From NCBI GenBank assembly GCA_002297185.1, contig DBJV01000087.1, positions 1 through 37,476 of the forward strand: a stretch of 37,476 nucleotides of DNA. The letters run 5' to 3'. The translations under genes were made by a program, and so were the position numbers. Source of the DNA: Christensenella sp. UBA767 (GTDB lineage: Bacteria; Bacillota; Clostridia; Christensenellales; CAG-917). The notes under the pieces were generated by a model. The model was not told where the DNA came from. It saw only the letters and a list, made by a program, of their open reading frames with translations, and did not search any database. This document shows positions 8,334 through 15,684 of the stretch, piece after piece (the first letter of the stretch is position 1; each line of letters opens with the position of its first letter).

Positions 8334-8918
8334 TCAGTCGTTGAGTTTCAACATCGTAAACCCTTGTTTCGCTTTGCAAAGCGGACACATATCCCACGCC
8401 TCTTTGCTTTCTGCCTCGTAGCCGCAACCCGAGCATTTCCATTTCACAGGCTTTTCCTTCTTGTACATCGTATCGTTTTTGAGTTGATTGTACAAATCCT
8501 CAAACATAAGTTTGTGGCAATGCTCCACGTCCGATAGCATCTTGAACGCATTTGCAATCTCCTCAAAGCCCTCTTCGCGAGCGGTTTTTTCAAAGACTCG
8601 GTAGGTTTTGACCTCGCTTTCCTCGTCCTCTGCGGCGAGCTTGAGATTTTGCTCCAAATCCCACTTTTCCTTGAACGGATAGCCTGCGCAAATTTCGATA
8701 TTTTCAATGGTTTTGTTGCTTGCTTGTTGGATGAAGGTGTAAAGCACGCGCGCGTGGTTAAATTCGTTATATACCACCTTGTCGATAACCTCGGCAAGTG
8801 CGTTATAGCCCTCGTTGCGTGCGCCGTATTCGAGGAATTTGTATCTCGTCATTGCCTGTGTTTCGCCTGCGTAAGCGCGAGCGAGGTTTGAAAACGTTTT
8901 GCTGTCGATGAGTTTCAT
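8334..8918 (-). CDS. rbr: Rubrerythrin
   Basis: Cytoplasmic non-heme iron peroxidase that reduces hydrogen peroxide in anaerobes. The ferritin-like diiron domain comes first, with Glu19, the ExxH pair Glu52/His55, an acidic third helix around 97-102, and Glu132/His135. A C-terminal rubredoxin-type domain follows, with Cys162/Cys165 and Cys178/Cys181 (KCSGCGY and MCPLCK). At 194 residues it is normal for the family. A strong AAAGGAG site lies just before the ATG. It is divergent from the Mrp-type gene across a 190-base spacer. No convincing PerR box was found there, so regulation is open. Confidence 0.95.
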   Translation of the reverse strand: MKLIDSKTFSNLARAYAGETQAMTRYKFLEYGARNEGYNALAEVIDKVVYNEFNHARVLYTFIQQASNKTIENIEICAGYPFKEKWDLEQNLKLAAEDEESEVKTYRVFEKTAREEGFEEIANAFKMLSDVEHCHKLMFEDLYNQLKNDTMYKKEKPVKWKCSGCGYEAESKEAWDMCPLCKAKQGFTMLKLND

Positions 8919-9109
8919 ATATGATATCTCCTTTTTGTGATATACGGATTATTGCAAAATGCGTGCGTTTTTATACGGAATTGCCGCACAATCTCGCTGC
9001 AAACGTCAAAAAGGCGGATTTTTACAAAAAGACTTTTAATAATCGCAACAAAGTGGTATTATAATCGCAGAAATAAAAGTTTGGCGGCGTAAGTCGCAAG
9101 GAGTAATAT

Positions 9110-9922
9110 ATGAGCGATTGCACGCACGATTGCGGTTCTTGTTCCAAGGACTGCTCGTCGAGAAGTTTGATTGCAGAGCAAAACAAACTTTCGGATATCA
9201 AAAAAGTTATAGCCGTCGTAAGCGGCAAGGGCGGAGTGGGCAAATCCCTCGTCACGTCCCTGCTTGCAGTAGGCAAAGCCAAAGAGGGCAAAGCGGTAGG
9301 CATTTTGGATGCCGACATCACGGGTCCGTCCATTCCACGCGCTTTCGGCATTTACGGAAGTGTGGAAGGCGACGCCAACGGAATTTACCCACGTCAAAGC
9401 GACTTTGGTGTGAGAGTGGTATCTTCCAATCTCCTTTTGGATGACGAAACCGATCCCGTCATTTGGCGCGGCCCCGTCATCGCAGGCATGGTCAAACAAT
9501 TCTGGACGGACGTCGTATGGGGCGATCTCGATTTCCTCTTCGTTGACTGCCCTCCGGGAACGGGCGACGTACCTCTCACCGTATTCCAATCCATCAAACT
9601 CGACGGCATCATCATCGTCACCTCTCCGCAAGACCTCGTGTCCATGATCGTCGAAAAAGCCGTCAAAATGGCAAACAAAATGAATATCCCCATCTACGGC
9701 GTAGTCGAGAATATGAGCTATATCGAATGCCCCGATTGCGGCAAGAAAATCGACGTATTCGGCACAAGCAACGTTGACAAAATCGCAAACGATTTCAACC
9801 TCAAAGTGCTTGGCAAACTTCCCATCGATCGCAACATCGCATCTGCAGTAGATCAAGGCAAAGTCGAGCAACTCGACGCAAGCAAGTATCTTGCCGATGC
9901 TCTCCAAGCAATCGAAAAGTAA
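9110..9922 (+). CDS. Mrp/NBP35-family Fe-S carrier ATPase
   Basis: P-loop ATPase of the ApbC/Mrp type that holds and passes on 4Fe-4S clusters in the cytoplasm. The deviant Walker A is GKGGVGKS (residues 39-46), with an ILDADITGPS switch region near 65-74 and VDCPPGTGD at 145-153. The cluster-binding CPDC is at 207-210. An extra N-terminal cysteine motif with Cys4, Cys8, Cys11 and Cys15 resembles NBP35-like proteins. AAGGAG lies about 8 bases before the ATG. The next gene starts one base after its stop, so the two are translationally coupled. Its context (rubrerythrin, hydrogenases) suits a cell with many Fe-S proteins. Confidence 0.92.
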   Translation: MSDCTHDCGSCSKDCSSRSLIAEQNKLSDIKKVIAVVSGKGGVGKSLVTSLLAVGKAKEGKAVGILDADITGPSIPRAFGIYGSVEGDANGIYPRQSDFGVRVVSSNLLLDDETDPVIWRGPVIAGMVKQFWTDVVWGDLDFLFVDCPPGTGDVPLTVFQSIKLDGIIIVTSPQDLVSMIVEKAVKMANKMNIPIYGVVENMSYIECPDCGKKIDVFGTSNVDKIANDFNLKVLGKLPIDRNIASAVDQGKVEQLDASKYLADALQAIEK

Positions 9923-9923
9923 T

Positions 9924-10388
9924 ATGACAAGGCGCGAAATAGCAGAGAATAACTTTGTCCAAGGTTACAGTTGCGCACAAGCCGTAGTGCTTGCTTTTTC
10001 GGACGTCACGGGCTTTGGCGGAGAACAAGCGTTACGTCTTAGTTCCTCGTTTGGCGGCGGTATGGGCAGACTTCGAGAAGTATGCGGCGCAGTCAGCGGC
10101 ATGTTTATCGTCGAAGGGCTGTTGGAAGGGTACGATTATCCCGACAAGCCCGATGCAAAGCAGCAAAAAGCCGCCCACTACGCACGCATCCAAGAACTTG
10201 CACAGCGTTTTAAACAAATCAACGGCTCAATCGTATGCCGTGAGATTTTGGGCGCACGCGCAACCACTTCGCCCGTCCCCGATGACCGCACTCCCGAGTA
10301 TTACAAAACGAGACCGTGCGCCAAAATGTGCGGTGACGCCGCCGAAGTCCTCGAAACCTTCCTCCGCGAGCGCGGAATAATAGAGTAA
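9924..10388 (+). CDS. C_GCAxxG_C_C family protein (putative redox protein)
   Basis: Small cytoplasmic protein of 154 residues with the conserved cysteines of this family: GYSCAQAVV near residue 16, VCGAVSGM near 54, and later single cysteines including CREIL near 103 and the PCAKMCGD pair near 131. The family's biochemical role is not established, though the cysteines suggest redox or metal chemistry. The start is ATG 9924, one base after the Mrp stop codon. An in-frame upstream ATG at 9891 lies inside the Mrp gene and is less likely. No strong ribosome site is present, which fits coupling to the Mrp gene. Confidence 0.85.
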   Translation: MTRREIAENNFVQGYSCAQAVVLAFSDVTGFGGEQALRLSSSFGGGMGRLREVCGAVSGMFIVEGLLEGYDYPDKPDAKQQKAAHYARIQELAQRFKQINGSIVCREILGARATTSPVPDDRTPEYYKTRPCAKMCGDAAEVLETFLRERGIIE

Positions 10389-10454
10389 AACATATGGAAT
10401 GATCGTATAAGATTTCCATTCTTCCATATGTCATTCAGAGGGCGCAAAGCGACC

Positions 10455-10494
10455 GTGGGAATCCAGCGTAGCGAAAAGCGGAATATTCCACAAC
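10455..10494. repeat. Dispersed repeat fragment (inverted relative to 26319-26353)
   Basis: It contains GTGGGAATCCAGCGTAGCG and then GGAATATTCCAC. The reverse complement of the same combination is found around 26319-26353, and a related piece near 8060. It is non-coding and adjoins hairpin array A. Confidence 0.6.
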
Positions 10495-10670
10495 TTGCGC
10501 TATGCGCAAATATCACTGTTGCAACGCAACAATATCACTTTTTGCGTAGCAAAAAATATCACTTGTGCGTAGCACAAATATCACTGCGCCTACGGCGCAA
10601 TATCACTCACATAAAGTGCTAAAAAGCACTTTATGCGTTGATAAACGCATTATAAAGTGCCAATTTGCAC
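10495..10670. repeat. Hairpin ladder A: short inverted repeats spaced by ATATCACT
   Basis: Five small hairpins, each 5-6 bp arms with a 3-base loop, stand at 22-24 base intervals: TTGCGC-TAT-GCGCAA (10495), GTTGC-AAC-GCAAC (10518), TTTTGC-GTA-GCAAAA (10540), TGTGC-GTA-GCACA (10564) and GCGCC-TAC-GGCGC (10586). Each is followed by the octamer ATATCACT. Two larger hairpins follow (AAAGTGC/GCACTTT at 10613 and ATGCGTT/AACGCAT at 10633) and a weak one at 10657-10670. The arms differ in sequence while complementarity is kept, as if structure were selected. It lies between the C_GCAxxG_C_C gene and the MGMT-like gene. Confidence 0.85.
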
Positions 10671-10681
10671 AAAATAGCCCT

Positions 10682-11002
10682 ATGAGTTTCTACGACGTCG
10701 TATATGAACAAGTAAAGAAAATCCCAAGCGGAAAAGTTGCAACCTACGGACAAATCGCCGTGTTGTGCGGCTCTCCGCGCGCCTCGCGCGCAGTAGGGTA
10801 TGCACTCCATTTCAATCCCGATCCCGAGCATGTGCCGTGTTTTCGAGTTGTCAACCGTTTTGGCAGATGCGCCCCTGCGTTCGCCTTCGGCGGTCCGGAA
10901 GTGCAAGCCAATCTCCTTCGTGCCGACGGCATCGAGGTTGACAAAGACGGCTACGTCGATTTGGACAAATACCAATGGAATCCGTATAGTTATAAGCAAT
11001 AA
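10682..11002 (+). CDS. MGMT-family protein, alkyltransferase-like
   Basis: Consists of only the DNA-binding C-terminal domain of O6-alkylguanine-DNA alkyltransferase (106 residues), as in the small ATL proteins that flag alkylated bases for repair. The helix-turn-helix region is GKVATYGQIAVLCGSPRASRAVG (17-39). The active-site motif, PCHR in true transferases, is PCFR here: Cys53 is kept but His54 is Phe. Alkyl transfer is therefore uncertain. ATG 10682 is chosen because the ORF upstream of it is hairpin-repeat sequence. No ribosome site is visible, which leaves the start less certain. Confidence 0.82.
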   Translation: MSFYDVVYEQVKKIPSGKVATYGQIAVLCGSPRASRAVGYALHFNPDPEHVPCFRVVNRFGRCAPAFAFGGPEVQANLLRADGIEVDKDGYVDLDKYQWNPYSYKQ

Positions 11003-11038
11003 AAATTTCAATCGGGTGTGGGGTGTCCCCACCAACTG

Positions 11039-11080
11039 TCATTGCGAGCGTAAGCGTGGCAATCTAGGCGACAGCCGCAC
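11039..11080. repeat. TCATTGCGAG-type dispersed repeat, copy c (variant)
   Basis: It begins TCATTGCGAGCGTAAGCGTG and ends with GGCAATCTAGGCGACAGCCG. It shares the ends of copies a and b but has a shorter, different centre. Confidence 0.7.
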
Positions 11081-11081
11081 A

Positions 11082-11160
11082 CACCAAGCAAGCGATATAG
11101 CGAAACTGAGGCAGAAGTTTTTATCCCTCTTATTCTGATAGCGTGTATCGGTTGTGCGGT
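11082..11160. repeat. 79-bp dispersed repeat, copy 1
   Basis: It begins CACCAAGCAAGCGATATAGC and ends GTGTATCGGTTGTGCGGT. A second copy of the same length at 22621-22699 differs at 4 positions by my count. Both sit next to other repeat elements in gene-free spacers. No inverted ends or coding potential are obvious. Confidence 0.8.
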
Positions 11161-11239
11161 AGCAGAGCAATAAGGCTAGCGTGGCGTTAGACAATGAACT
11201 GGGGAGTTGTCTTTGCCACAGTGACGACTTTTGCTCTTG

Positions 11240-11286
11240 TCATTGCGAGGAACGTAGTGACGTGGCAATCTAGGCGATAGCCGCAT
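11240..11286. repeat. TCATTGCGAG-type dispersed repeat, copy b
   Basis: The first 35 bases match copy a at 8005 onward exactly, then it continues GCGATAGCCGCAT. It lies just before hairpin ladder B. Confidence 0.75.
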
Positions 11287-11303
11287 TACAAAAATACCAC
11301 AAC

Positions 11304-11412
11304 TCGCACGAAGTGCGAATATCACTTTTAGCCAAAGGCTAAAAATATCACTTGTGCGTAGCACAAATATCACTGCGCCATTGGCGCAATATCACAAAAG
11401 GCGCAAGCCTTT
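11304..11412. repeat. Hairpin ladder B: short inverted repeats spaced by ATATCACT
   Basis: Hairpins are TCGCAC-GAA-GTGCGA (11304), TTTAGCC-AAA-GGCTAAA (11327), TGTGC-GTA-GCACA (11353), GCGCC-ATT-GGCGC (11375) and AAAGGC-GCAA-GCCTTT (11397). They are separated by ATATCACT at 11319, 11345 and 11367 and by ATATCAC at 11389. The TGTGC hairpin is identical to one in ladder A, and both ladders open with CCACAAC. The 11003-11448 spacer holds only these repeats and a terminator. Confidence 0.85.
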
Positions 11413-11420
11413 CACAAAAT

Positions 11421-11451
11421 AAAAAAAGCGCACCATATCGGCGCGCTTTTA
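11421..11451 (-). terminator. Intrinsic terminator of second XRE gene
   Basis: On the minus strand AAAAGCGCGCC pairs with GGTGCGCTTTT (one mismatch) and a T-run follows. It overlaps the stop codon at 11449. Confidence 0.75.
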
Positions 11452-11661
11452 CTTTATTTTCAAAATTTCGTCTGCGGAGCAATCCAGAAAATCACACAGT
11501 TTTGCAAACGTTGTCAGCGACGGCATAATCCGTCCCGAAAGGTATTGTGAAACGGTCGGTTTCGACACTCCGATTGCTTTTGCAATCTCGCTTTTCGATT
11601 TTCCCGACAATTCGATTTCTTCTTTCAGGCGTTTGCTTATGTTCTCTTCCAAGTCTATCAT
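11449..11661 (-). CDS. XRE-family HTH regulator, 70 aa
   Basis: Single-domain Cro/C1-type DNA-binding protein. The helix-turn-helix lies in KSEIAKAIGVSKPTVSQYLSGR (23-44), with a further helical part to the end (CDFLDCSADEILKIK). It is distinct in sequence from the XRE proteins at 5508 and 22076. It is divergent from the lipoprotein operon starting at 11829. Two candidate operators (11699-11713 and 11729-11743) occupy the shared spacer, so it probably represses that operon and may autoregulate. Confidence 0.88.
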   Translation of the reverse strand: MIDLEENISKRLKEEIELSGKSKSEIAKAIGVSKPTVSQYLSGRIMPSLTTFAKLCDFLDCSADEILKIK

Positions 11662-11698
11662 TTTTCACCAACTATTTTGTGTAATGATATTCTTATTA

Positions 11699-11743
11699 TT
11701 AGGCATTACTTAATCAAAAACTGCAAAATTAGGCACAGCCTAA
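11699..11743. promoter_or_regulatory. Paired operators between XRE gene and lipoprotein operon
   Basis: TTAGGC-ACA-GCCTAA (11729-11743) is a perfect 6-bp-arm inverted repeat. A degenerate copy, TTAGGC-ATT-ACTTAA, lies at 11699-11713. Their starts are 30 bases apart, close to three helical turns. The perfect copy ends 11 bases before the operon -35 box and the other is nearer the XRE start. Confidence 0.7.
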
Positions 11744-11754
11744 CAAAATGTGAC

Positions 11755-11783
11755 TTGACTTATTGAGAATATATGAATATACT
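11755..11783 (+). promoter_or_regulatory. Sigma-A promoter of lipoprotein operon
   Basis: TTGACT (11755-11760), a 17-base spacer and TATACT (11778-11783). The -10 box lies 45 bases before the lipoprotein start codon. Confidence 0.78.
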
Positions 11784-11828
11784 TTTATTAGCATTTATTT
11801 AATGCGTTTGACAAAAAGGGGAAGAAAC

Positions 11829-13061
11829 ATGAAGAAAAAACTTATAATACCATTTATTTTTGTACTTTTGATTTCGGTTATATTGCTGGTTTCATGCGAT
11901 AAATCGCCAGATGACGGACAAACAGGCGTGCAAAAGCCCAGCGGCACGCAAATTTTTTCCGATAGTTTTAGCATAGACAACGACAAATTATATGTGAAAG
12001 TATCCAATGATACCGAAGTTTTTTCATTCAACGATGCCGTTATAGTTGCAGATGATGCCGATTTTATTGTATCAACTGATATTAGAGCATCTCAAATTAT
12101 AGAAAGTAGGACTGTAAATGTTGAAATCGGAGATAATACGTTTTATGTGTTGGTTAAAAACGGAAATTCTCGGAAACTCTATATGGCTGTTATCAGACGT
12201 AAGCCGTTATATACGGTGAAATTTGATACGATGAGTAGTGCTAAAATCGATGACCAAATCGTTGAGGAAGATGCGTTTTCTATAGAGCCTTTTGCAGTCG
12301 AGAAAGAAGGGGCTGTTTTTGTAGGGTGGGATTATGATTTCAGCAAGCCTATAACTAAAGATATAACAGTTGAGGCGATGTGGGAATATATGACATACAA
12401 TATTACGTATATAACAGATGACTATAATTCTACAATCTGGGATATTAGTGATTATAATACAACGTTTCAATTGAATGATGAAAATGCCGTTGCGTTTCCA
12501 ACTCCGAAGGGCGAAGGAGTATTTTGTGGTTGGTATTTAAATGACAAAAATGGGAAATGTGTAGGTAATACTTCGCAAGTTGGGAAGGGCAAAGATATAA
12601 CAGTATATGCCTTGTTTGACAGAGATGCAAAAGGTTCGTTTTTCATGAGTTCCTACGAGAAGGGGGCGGTTATTGGGTGGATACCGGATGAAAACGGTGA
12701 GGTGTCATTCCCGAAAAAATGGTTTGGCGAAGAAATTGTGAGTATTATGCCAGAGAACATCGAAGAAATAAAAGGTACAAAAACAATGCGAATACCTGAA
12801 ACAGTTAAAACCATATTGGAGGGGTTATTTCAATATACCCCTGAAATAGAAACCCTTATAATTGATTCGAAAGAACTTAATTTGGATGATACAAATGCGA
12901 TTAGATACATTATTGTATCATTTTCCCCTATAAAAGTTGTTGAAACCATTTATATTAGAAGTGATGCCAATGTGTATGATATAATAAAAGATATTTATAC
13001 GGCAGTAATATCGGATAAAGATAATTATATAAAATATCAATATATTGATAAAACCAATTGA
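11829..13061 (+). CDS. Predicted lipoprotein with InlB-type repeats
   Basis: Surface lipoprotein of 410 residues. The signal is MKKKLIIPFIFVLLISVILL, then lipobox LVSC with Cys23. I start at ATG 11829 with GGGGAAG upstream rather than at the in-frame ATG at 11763. After a Ser/Asp/Gly linker, residues about 110-265 contain two stretches resembling Listeria-Bacteroides (InlB B) repeats. They show the typical FxGWxxDFSKPIxxDITVxAxW and FxGWYxNxxGxxV patterns. Near residue 317 a short leucine-rich-like piece (MRIPETVKTILEGLF) recalls BspA-type repeats. Such proteins often bind host or surface ligands, but the target is unknown. It is AT-rich, first in a three-gene operon, and faces the XRE regulator. 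Confidence 0.82.
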   Translation: MKKKLIIPFIFVLLISVILLVSCDKSPDDGQTGVQKPSGTQIFSDSFSIDNDKLYVKVSNDTEVFSFNDAVIVADDADFIVSTDIRASQIIESRTVNVEIGDNTFYVLVKNGNSRKLYMAVIRRKPLYTVKFDTMSSAKIDDQIVEEDAFSIEPFAVEKEGAVFVGWDYDFSKPITKDITVEAMWEYMTYNITYITDDYNSTIWDISDYNTTFQLNDENAVAFPTPKGEGVFCGWYLNDKNGKCVGNTSQVGKGKDITVYALFDRDAKGSFFMSSYEKGAVIGWIPDENGEVSFPKKWFGEEIVSIMPENIEEIKGTKTMRIPETVKTILEGLFQYTPEIETLIIDSKELNLDDTNAIRYIIVSFSPIKVVETIYIRSDANVYDIIKDIYTAVISDKDNYIKYQYIDKTN

Positions 13062-13079
13062 TTAATAGGAGGAGTAATT

Positions 13080-13550
13080 ATGACAACGCAAGTAAGCAAA
13101 ACATTTTCTTTTCAAAAAAGTGATATCTTTGAAGGCGTAAATTATGTCGATATGATAAATCACGCATTAGGCACGCAATACAAAGGTTGGTTTAAGGCAA
13201 GTGTATTGCTTAAAAATATGGGGCTAAAAGACCATATGGCGTGGTTTGTATTTATCAACGAAGAAACACACGGATACGCCCATTGGGCATGGCAAAATAC
13301 AATCACGAAAGACGGAACGATAACCGAAACTTGTGTAAAGGATACGACTGATAAATTCAAAAACGACACAACTCGATATCCCAAGTACCGTCTTGTATTC
13401 CAAAGAGATCCAGATAATGACGGTAGCGTATATAAATGTAAATTTCTCGGAATATGTGAGCGCATCAGTGTTGACAACGATGAGAAAAGTCGCACGCATA
13501 AGCTAATTAGAGACAGCATTGAATGGAGTGGGAAATATGAGCAAAAATAG
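13080..13550 (+). CDS. Unrecognised protein, 156 aa
   Basis: No family is recognised. The protein is soluble, without signal peptide or membrane segment. It has several tryptophans (WFK, MAWFVF, HWAW) and a conserved-looking core, RLVFQRDPDNDGSVYKCKFLGICER, near residues 102-126. That core loosely recalls beta-rich nucleic-acid-binding or nuclease-associated domains, but this is only an impression. A strong AGGAGG site stands before ATG 13080. It follows the lipoprotein by 18 bases and overlaps the next gene by 14 bases, so the three are one transcription unit. The base composition is AT-rich. Confidence 0.72.
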   Translation: MTTQVSKTFSFQKSDIFEGVNYVDMINHALGTQYKGWFKASVLLKNMGLKDHMAWFVFINEETHGYAHWAWQNTITKDGTITETCVKDTTDKFKNDTTRYPKYRLVFQRDPDNDGSVYKCKFLGICERISVDNDEKSRTHKLIRDSIEWSGKYEQK

Positions 13551-13833
13551 TCATGCATATAGTTTTGACGGAGGGGAGATTTTGTCCAAGATGGGAGCGG
13601 CGTGGTTTGTTTCCTACGCATATTATCAAAATGTAGATAGCAATCATTCTGCGTGGAAAAGAATAAGCACTTATAGAGGTAGAATTAGCACTTATAACAC
13701 ATCTGCCGAATATCACGCATATTGGATTGAAAAAGTATTGGATATGAGTATAAATAAGTTGGCAACGAACCAAATAGGTTTATCCGGGACAGAAGTTAAG
13801 AATATGGCAAAAGCCGTATTGGAAAAAATATAA
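13537..13833 (+). CDS. Unrecognised small protein, 98 aa
   Basis: Start at ATG 13537, preceded by GGAGTGGG. An in-frame ATG 18 bases upstream is possible. The protein is soluble, rich in Tyr and Ser in the first half (SYAYYQNVDSNHSAWKRISTY). It ends in a predicted amphipathic helical part (TEVKNMAKAVLEKI). No known domain is seen. Its start overlaps the end of the 156-residue gene, which implies translational coupling and perhaps a physical complex. A strong bidirectional terminator closes the operon. Confidence 0.7.
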   Translation: MSKNSHAYSFDGGEILSKMGAAWFVSYAYYQNVDSNHSAWKRISTYRGRISTYNTSAEYHAYWIEKVLDMSINKLATNQIGLSGTEVKNMAKAVLEKI

Positions 13834-13853
13834 CGATATATTGTAGATATAAA

Positions 13854-13884
13854 TTAAAAGTGAGCCGATTAGGCTCACTTTTAA
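13854..13884. terminator. Bidirectional intrinsic terminator
   Basis: TTAAAAGTGAGCC, GATTA loop, GGCTCACTTTTAA: a perfect 13-bp stem with A- and T-rich ends. It serves the lipoprotein operon (plus) and the phosphohexomutase gene (minus). Confidence 0.88.
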
Positions 13885-13901
13885 TTTGATTTGCTTTTAT
13901 T

Positions 13902-15644
13902 TCAGTTTGCTAAATTTGCCATATATGCAAGGTATTGTTCCGCAAGAGCGGTTGCCTCGGCTTGAGACGGTTTGCTCGTTGCGACGTAAAATTTGAGTTT
14001 TGGCTCCGTGCCGCTCGGACGTACGCAAATCCAGTCGCCGTTTTCAAGGTGGATTTTGAAAGCGTTGGTCTTTGGCAGGTCGATATCTTCCGTCTTACCG
14101 CAGGCGTACGTCTTTTTGCGCGTTACGAAGTCGCTTTGCGCAAGCACTTTCGTGCCGGCGATTTCGGTGAAAGAAGTGGAGCGGATTTCGTTCATAATAT
14201 CCGCCATTTTTTGCATACCGTCCAAGCCACCAAACGTAATGGATTTCGCCTTTTCCACATAGTAGCCGAACTTCTTATAAATTCCCTGCAGCACGTCATA
14301 TACACTCGTGCCTTTAGATTCGAAATAGCACACCATTTCTGCAAACATCATGCTTGCCACAACCGCGTCCTTATCTCTTGCGTGCGTACCGACTAGCGAG
14401 CCGTAGCTCTCCTCGAATCCGAACAAATAGGTATATTCGCCGCTTTGTTCCCATTCCTTGATTTTCTCGCCGATAAACTTAAATCCCGTAAGCACGTCGA
14501 AGGTCGTAACGCCGTAACTCGTCGCAAGCGCGCGCGCAAGTTCGGTGGTAACGATAGTCTTTACAAGCGCGCCGTTTTTGGGCATATTGCCGTCCTCGCT
14601 CTTGCGCAGGAATATGTAGTTTGCAAGCAGCACGCCTATTTGATTGCCGTTAAGCAGCACGAATTTGCCTTCGTCGTTGCGCACGGCAATGCCCATTCTG
14701 TCCGCGTCGGGATCCGTTCCTATTACGATATCGCTGCCGATTTTGTCCGCAAGTTCCACGCCGAGGCGCAACGTATCCGCCTCTTCGGGATTAGGCACTC
14801 GCACGGTTGAAAACTCCGTATCCGGCAACGCCTGTTCCTTTACGACGTTGACGGTGATACCCATTCTCGAAAGGATAGTTGTCACAGGCACGTAACCGCT
14901 GCCGTGTATGGGGGTATATACGATTTTGACGTCTTTCCCGTACTTGCTCACAGCCTCGGGGGAGAGCGAAAGCTTGCTTATCGTATCGAAATATGCGTCG
15001 TCCACGCTCTTGCCGATGACGGTGATATGCGGCGCAACTTCCTTGTTGTCAAGCCCTCTAATGCTATCCGCCGTCAACACCACGTTTTCTTCCTCAATGC
15101 CGAAATATGGGGTTTTATCTATAAATTCCACCACTTTATCTGTCGACTCGGGCGACATCTGCGCGCCGTCCTCGCCATAAACTTTGTATCCGTTATAGAT
15201 CTTTGGGTTGTGCGATGCGGTGATCATAACGCCTGCAATCGCATTTAAATGCCGTATCGCAAACGAACACATCGGCACTGGATGCACGGTGTCGAAGAGG
15301 AAGGCGTTTATGCCGTTCTTTGCAAGCACCTTTGCCACCTCGATAGAAAATTCGCTTGAATATTTGCGTGTGTCGTAAGAGATAACCACGCCTCTTTGCA
15401 TCGCCTCGCCGCCGAGCGTTTTTATGTATTCGGCAAGCCCTTTTGTCGCGCGGCGCACGGTAAACGTGTTCATTCTGTTCGTACCCACGTCCAGCACGCC
15501 TCTCATACCTGCCGTGCCGAATTGGAGCGGACAATAAAACATCTCTTTCTTTTCTTCTTCCGTCAAAGATGCGAGCCTTGCCTTGTCCTCGGCAGACACT
15601 TCGTCCGACGTGAGCCATTGCATATAACTTGATTGATAGTCCAT
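13902..15644 (-). CDS. Phosphoglucomutase/phosphomannomutase (alpha-phosphohexomutase)
   Basis: Interconverts glucose-1-phosphate and glucose-6-phosphate, and often mannose phosphates, in the cytoplasm. The active-site phosphoserine loop TASHNP gives Ser144. The metal-binding loop DPDAD is at 311-315, the sugar-recognition loop GFEESYG is in the third domain, and the phosphate-binding RPSGTEPKLK is near the C-terminus. At 580 residues it matches the long PgcA/PGM2-type branch. A moderate AGAGGT site precedes ATG 15644. It links glycan breakdown products to glycolysis and to nucleotide-sugar synthesis. Confidence 0.95.
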   Translation of the reverse strand: MDYQSSYMQWLTSDEVSAEDKARLASLTEEEKKEMFYCPLQFGTAGMRGVLDVGTNRMNTFTVRRATKGLAEYIKTLGGEAMQRGVVISYDTRKYSSEFSIEVAKVLAKNGINAFLFDTVHPVPMCSFAIRHLNAIAGVMITASHNPKIYNGYKVYGEDGAQMSPESTDKVVEFIDKTPYFGIEEENVVLTADSIRGLDNKEVAPHITVIGKSVDDAYFDTISKLSLSPEAVSKYGKDVKIVYTPIHGSGYVPVTTILSRMGITVNVVKEQALPDTEFSTVRVPNPEEADTLRLGVELADKIGSDIVIGTDPDADRMGIAVRNDEGKFVLLNGNQIGVLLANYIFLRKSEDGNMPKNGALVKTIVTTELARALATSYGVTTFDVLTGFKFIGEKIKEWEQSGEYTYLFGFEESYGSLVGTHARDKDAVVASMMFAEMVCYFESKGTSVYDVLQGIYKKFGYYVEKAKSITFGGLDGMQKMADIMNEIRSTSFTEIAGTKVLAQSDFVTRKKTYACGKTEDIDLPKTNAFKIHLENGDWICVRPSGTEPKLKFYVATSKPSQAEATALAEQYLAYMANLAN

Positions 15645-15684
15645 AGCATACCTCTATGTTTTCGTTTGTTAAATTATACCGCTA

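Noticed and set aside
8919..9109. PerR box between rubrerythrin and the Mrp-type gene
   Set aside because: No stretch matched the PerR consensus well enough to report.
10495..11412. CRISPR array
   Set aside because: The spacing is regular, but the constant piece is only 8 bases, the variable pieces are self-complementary and no cas genes are present.
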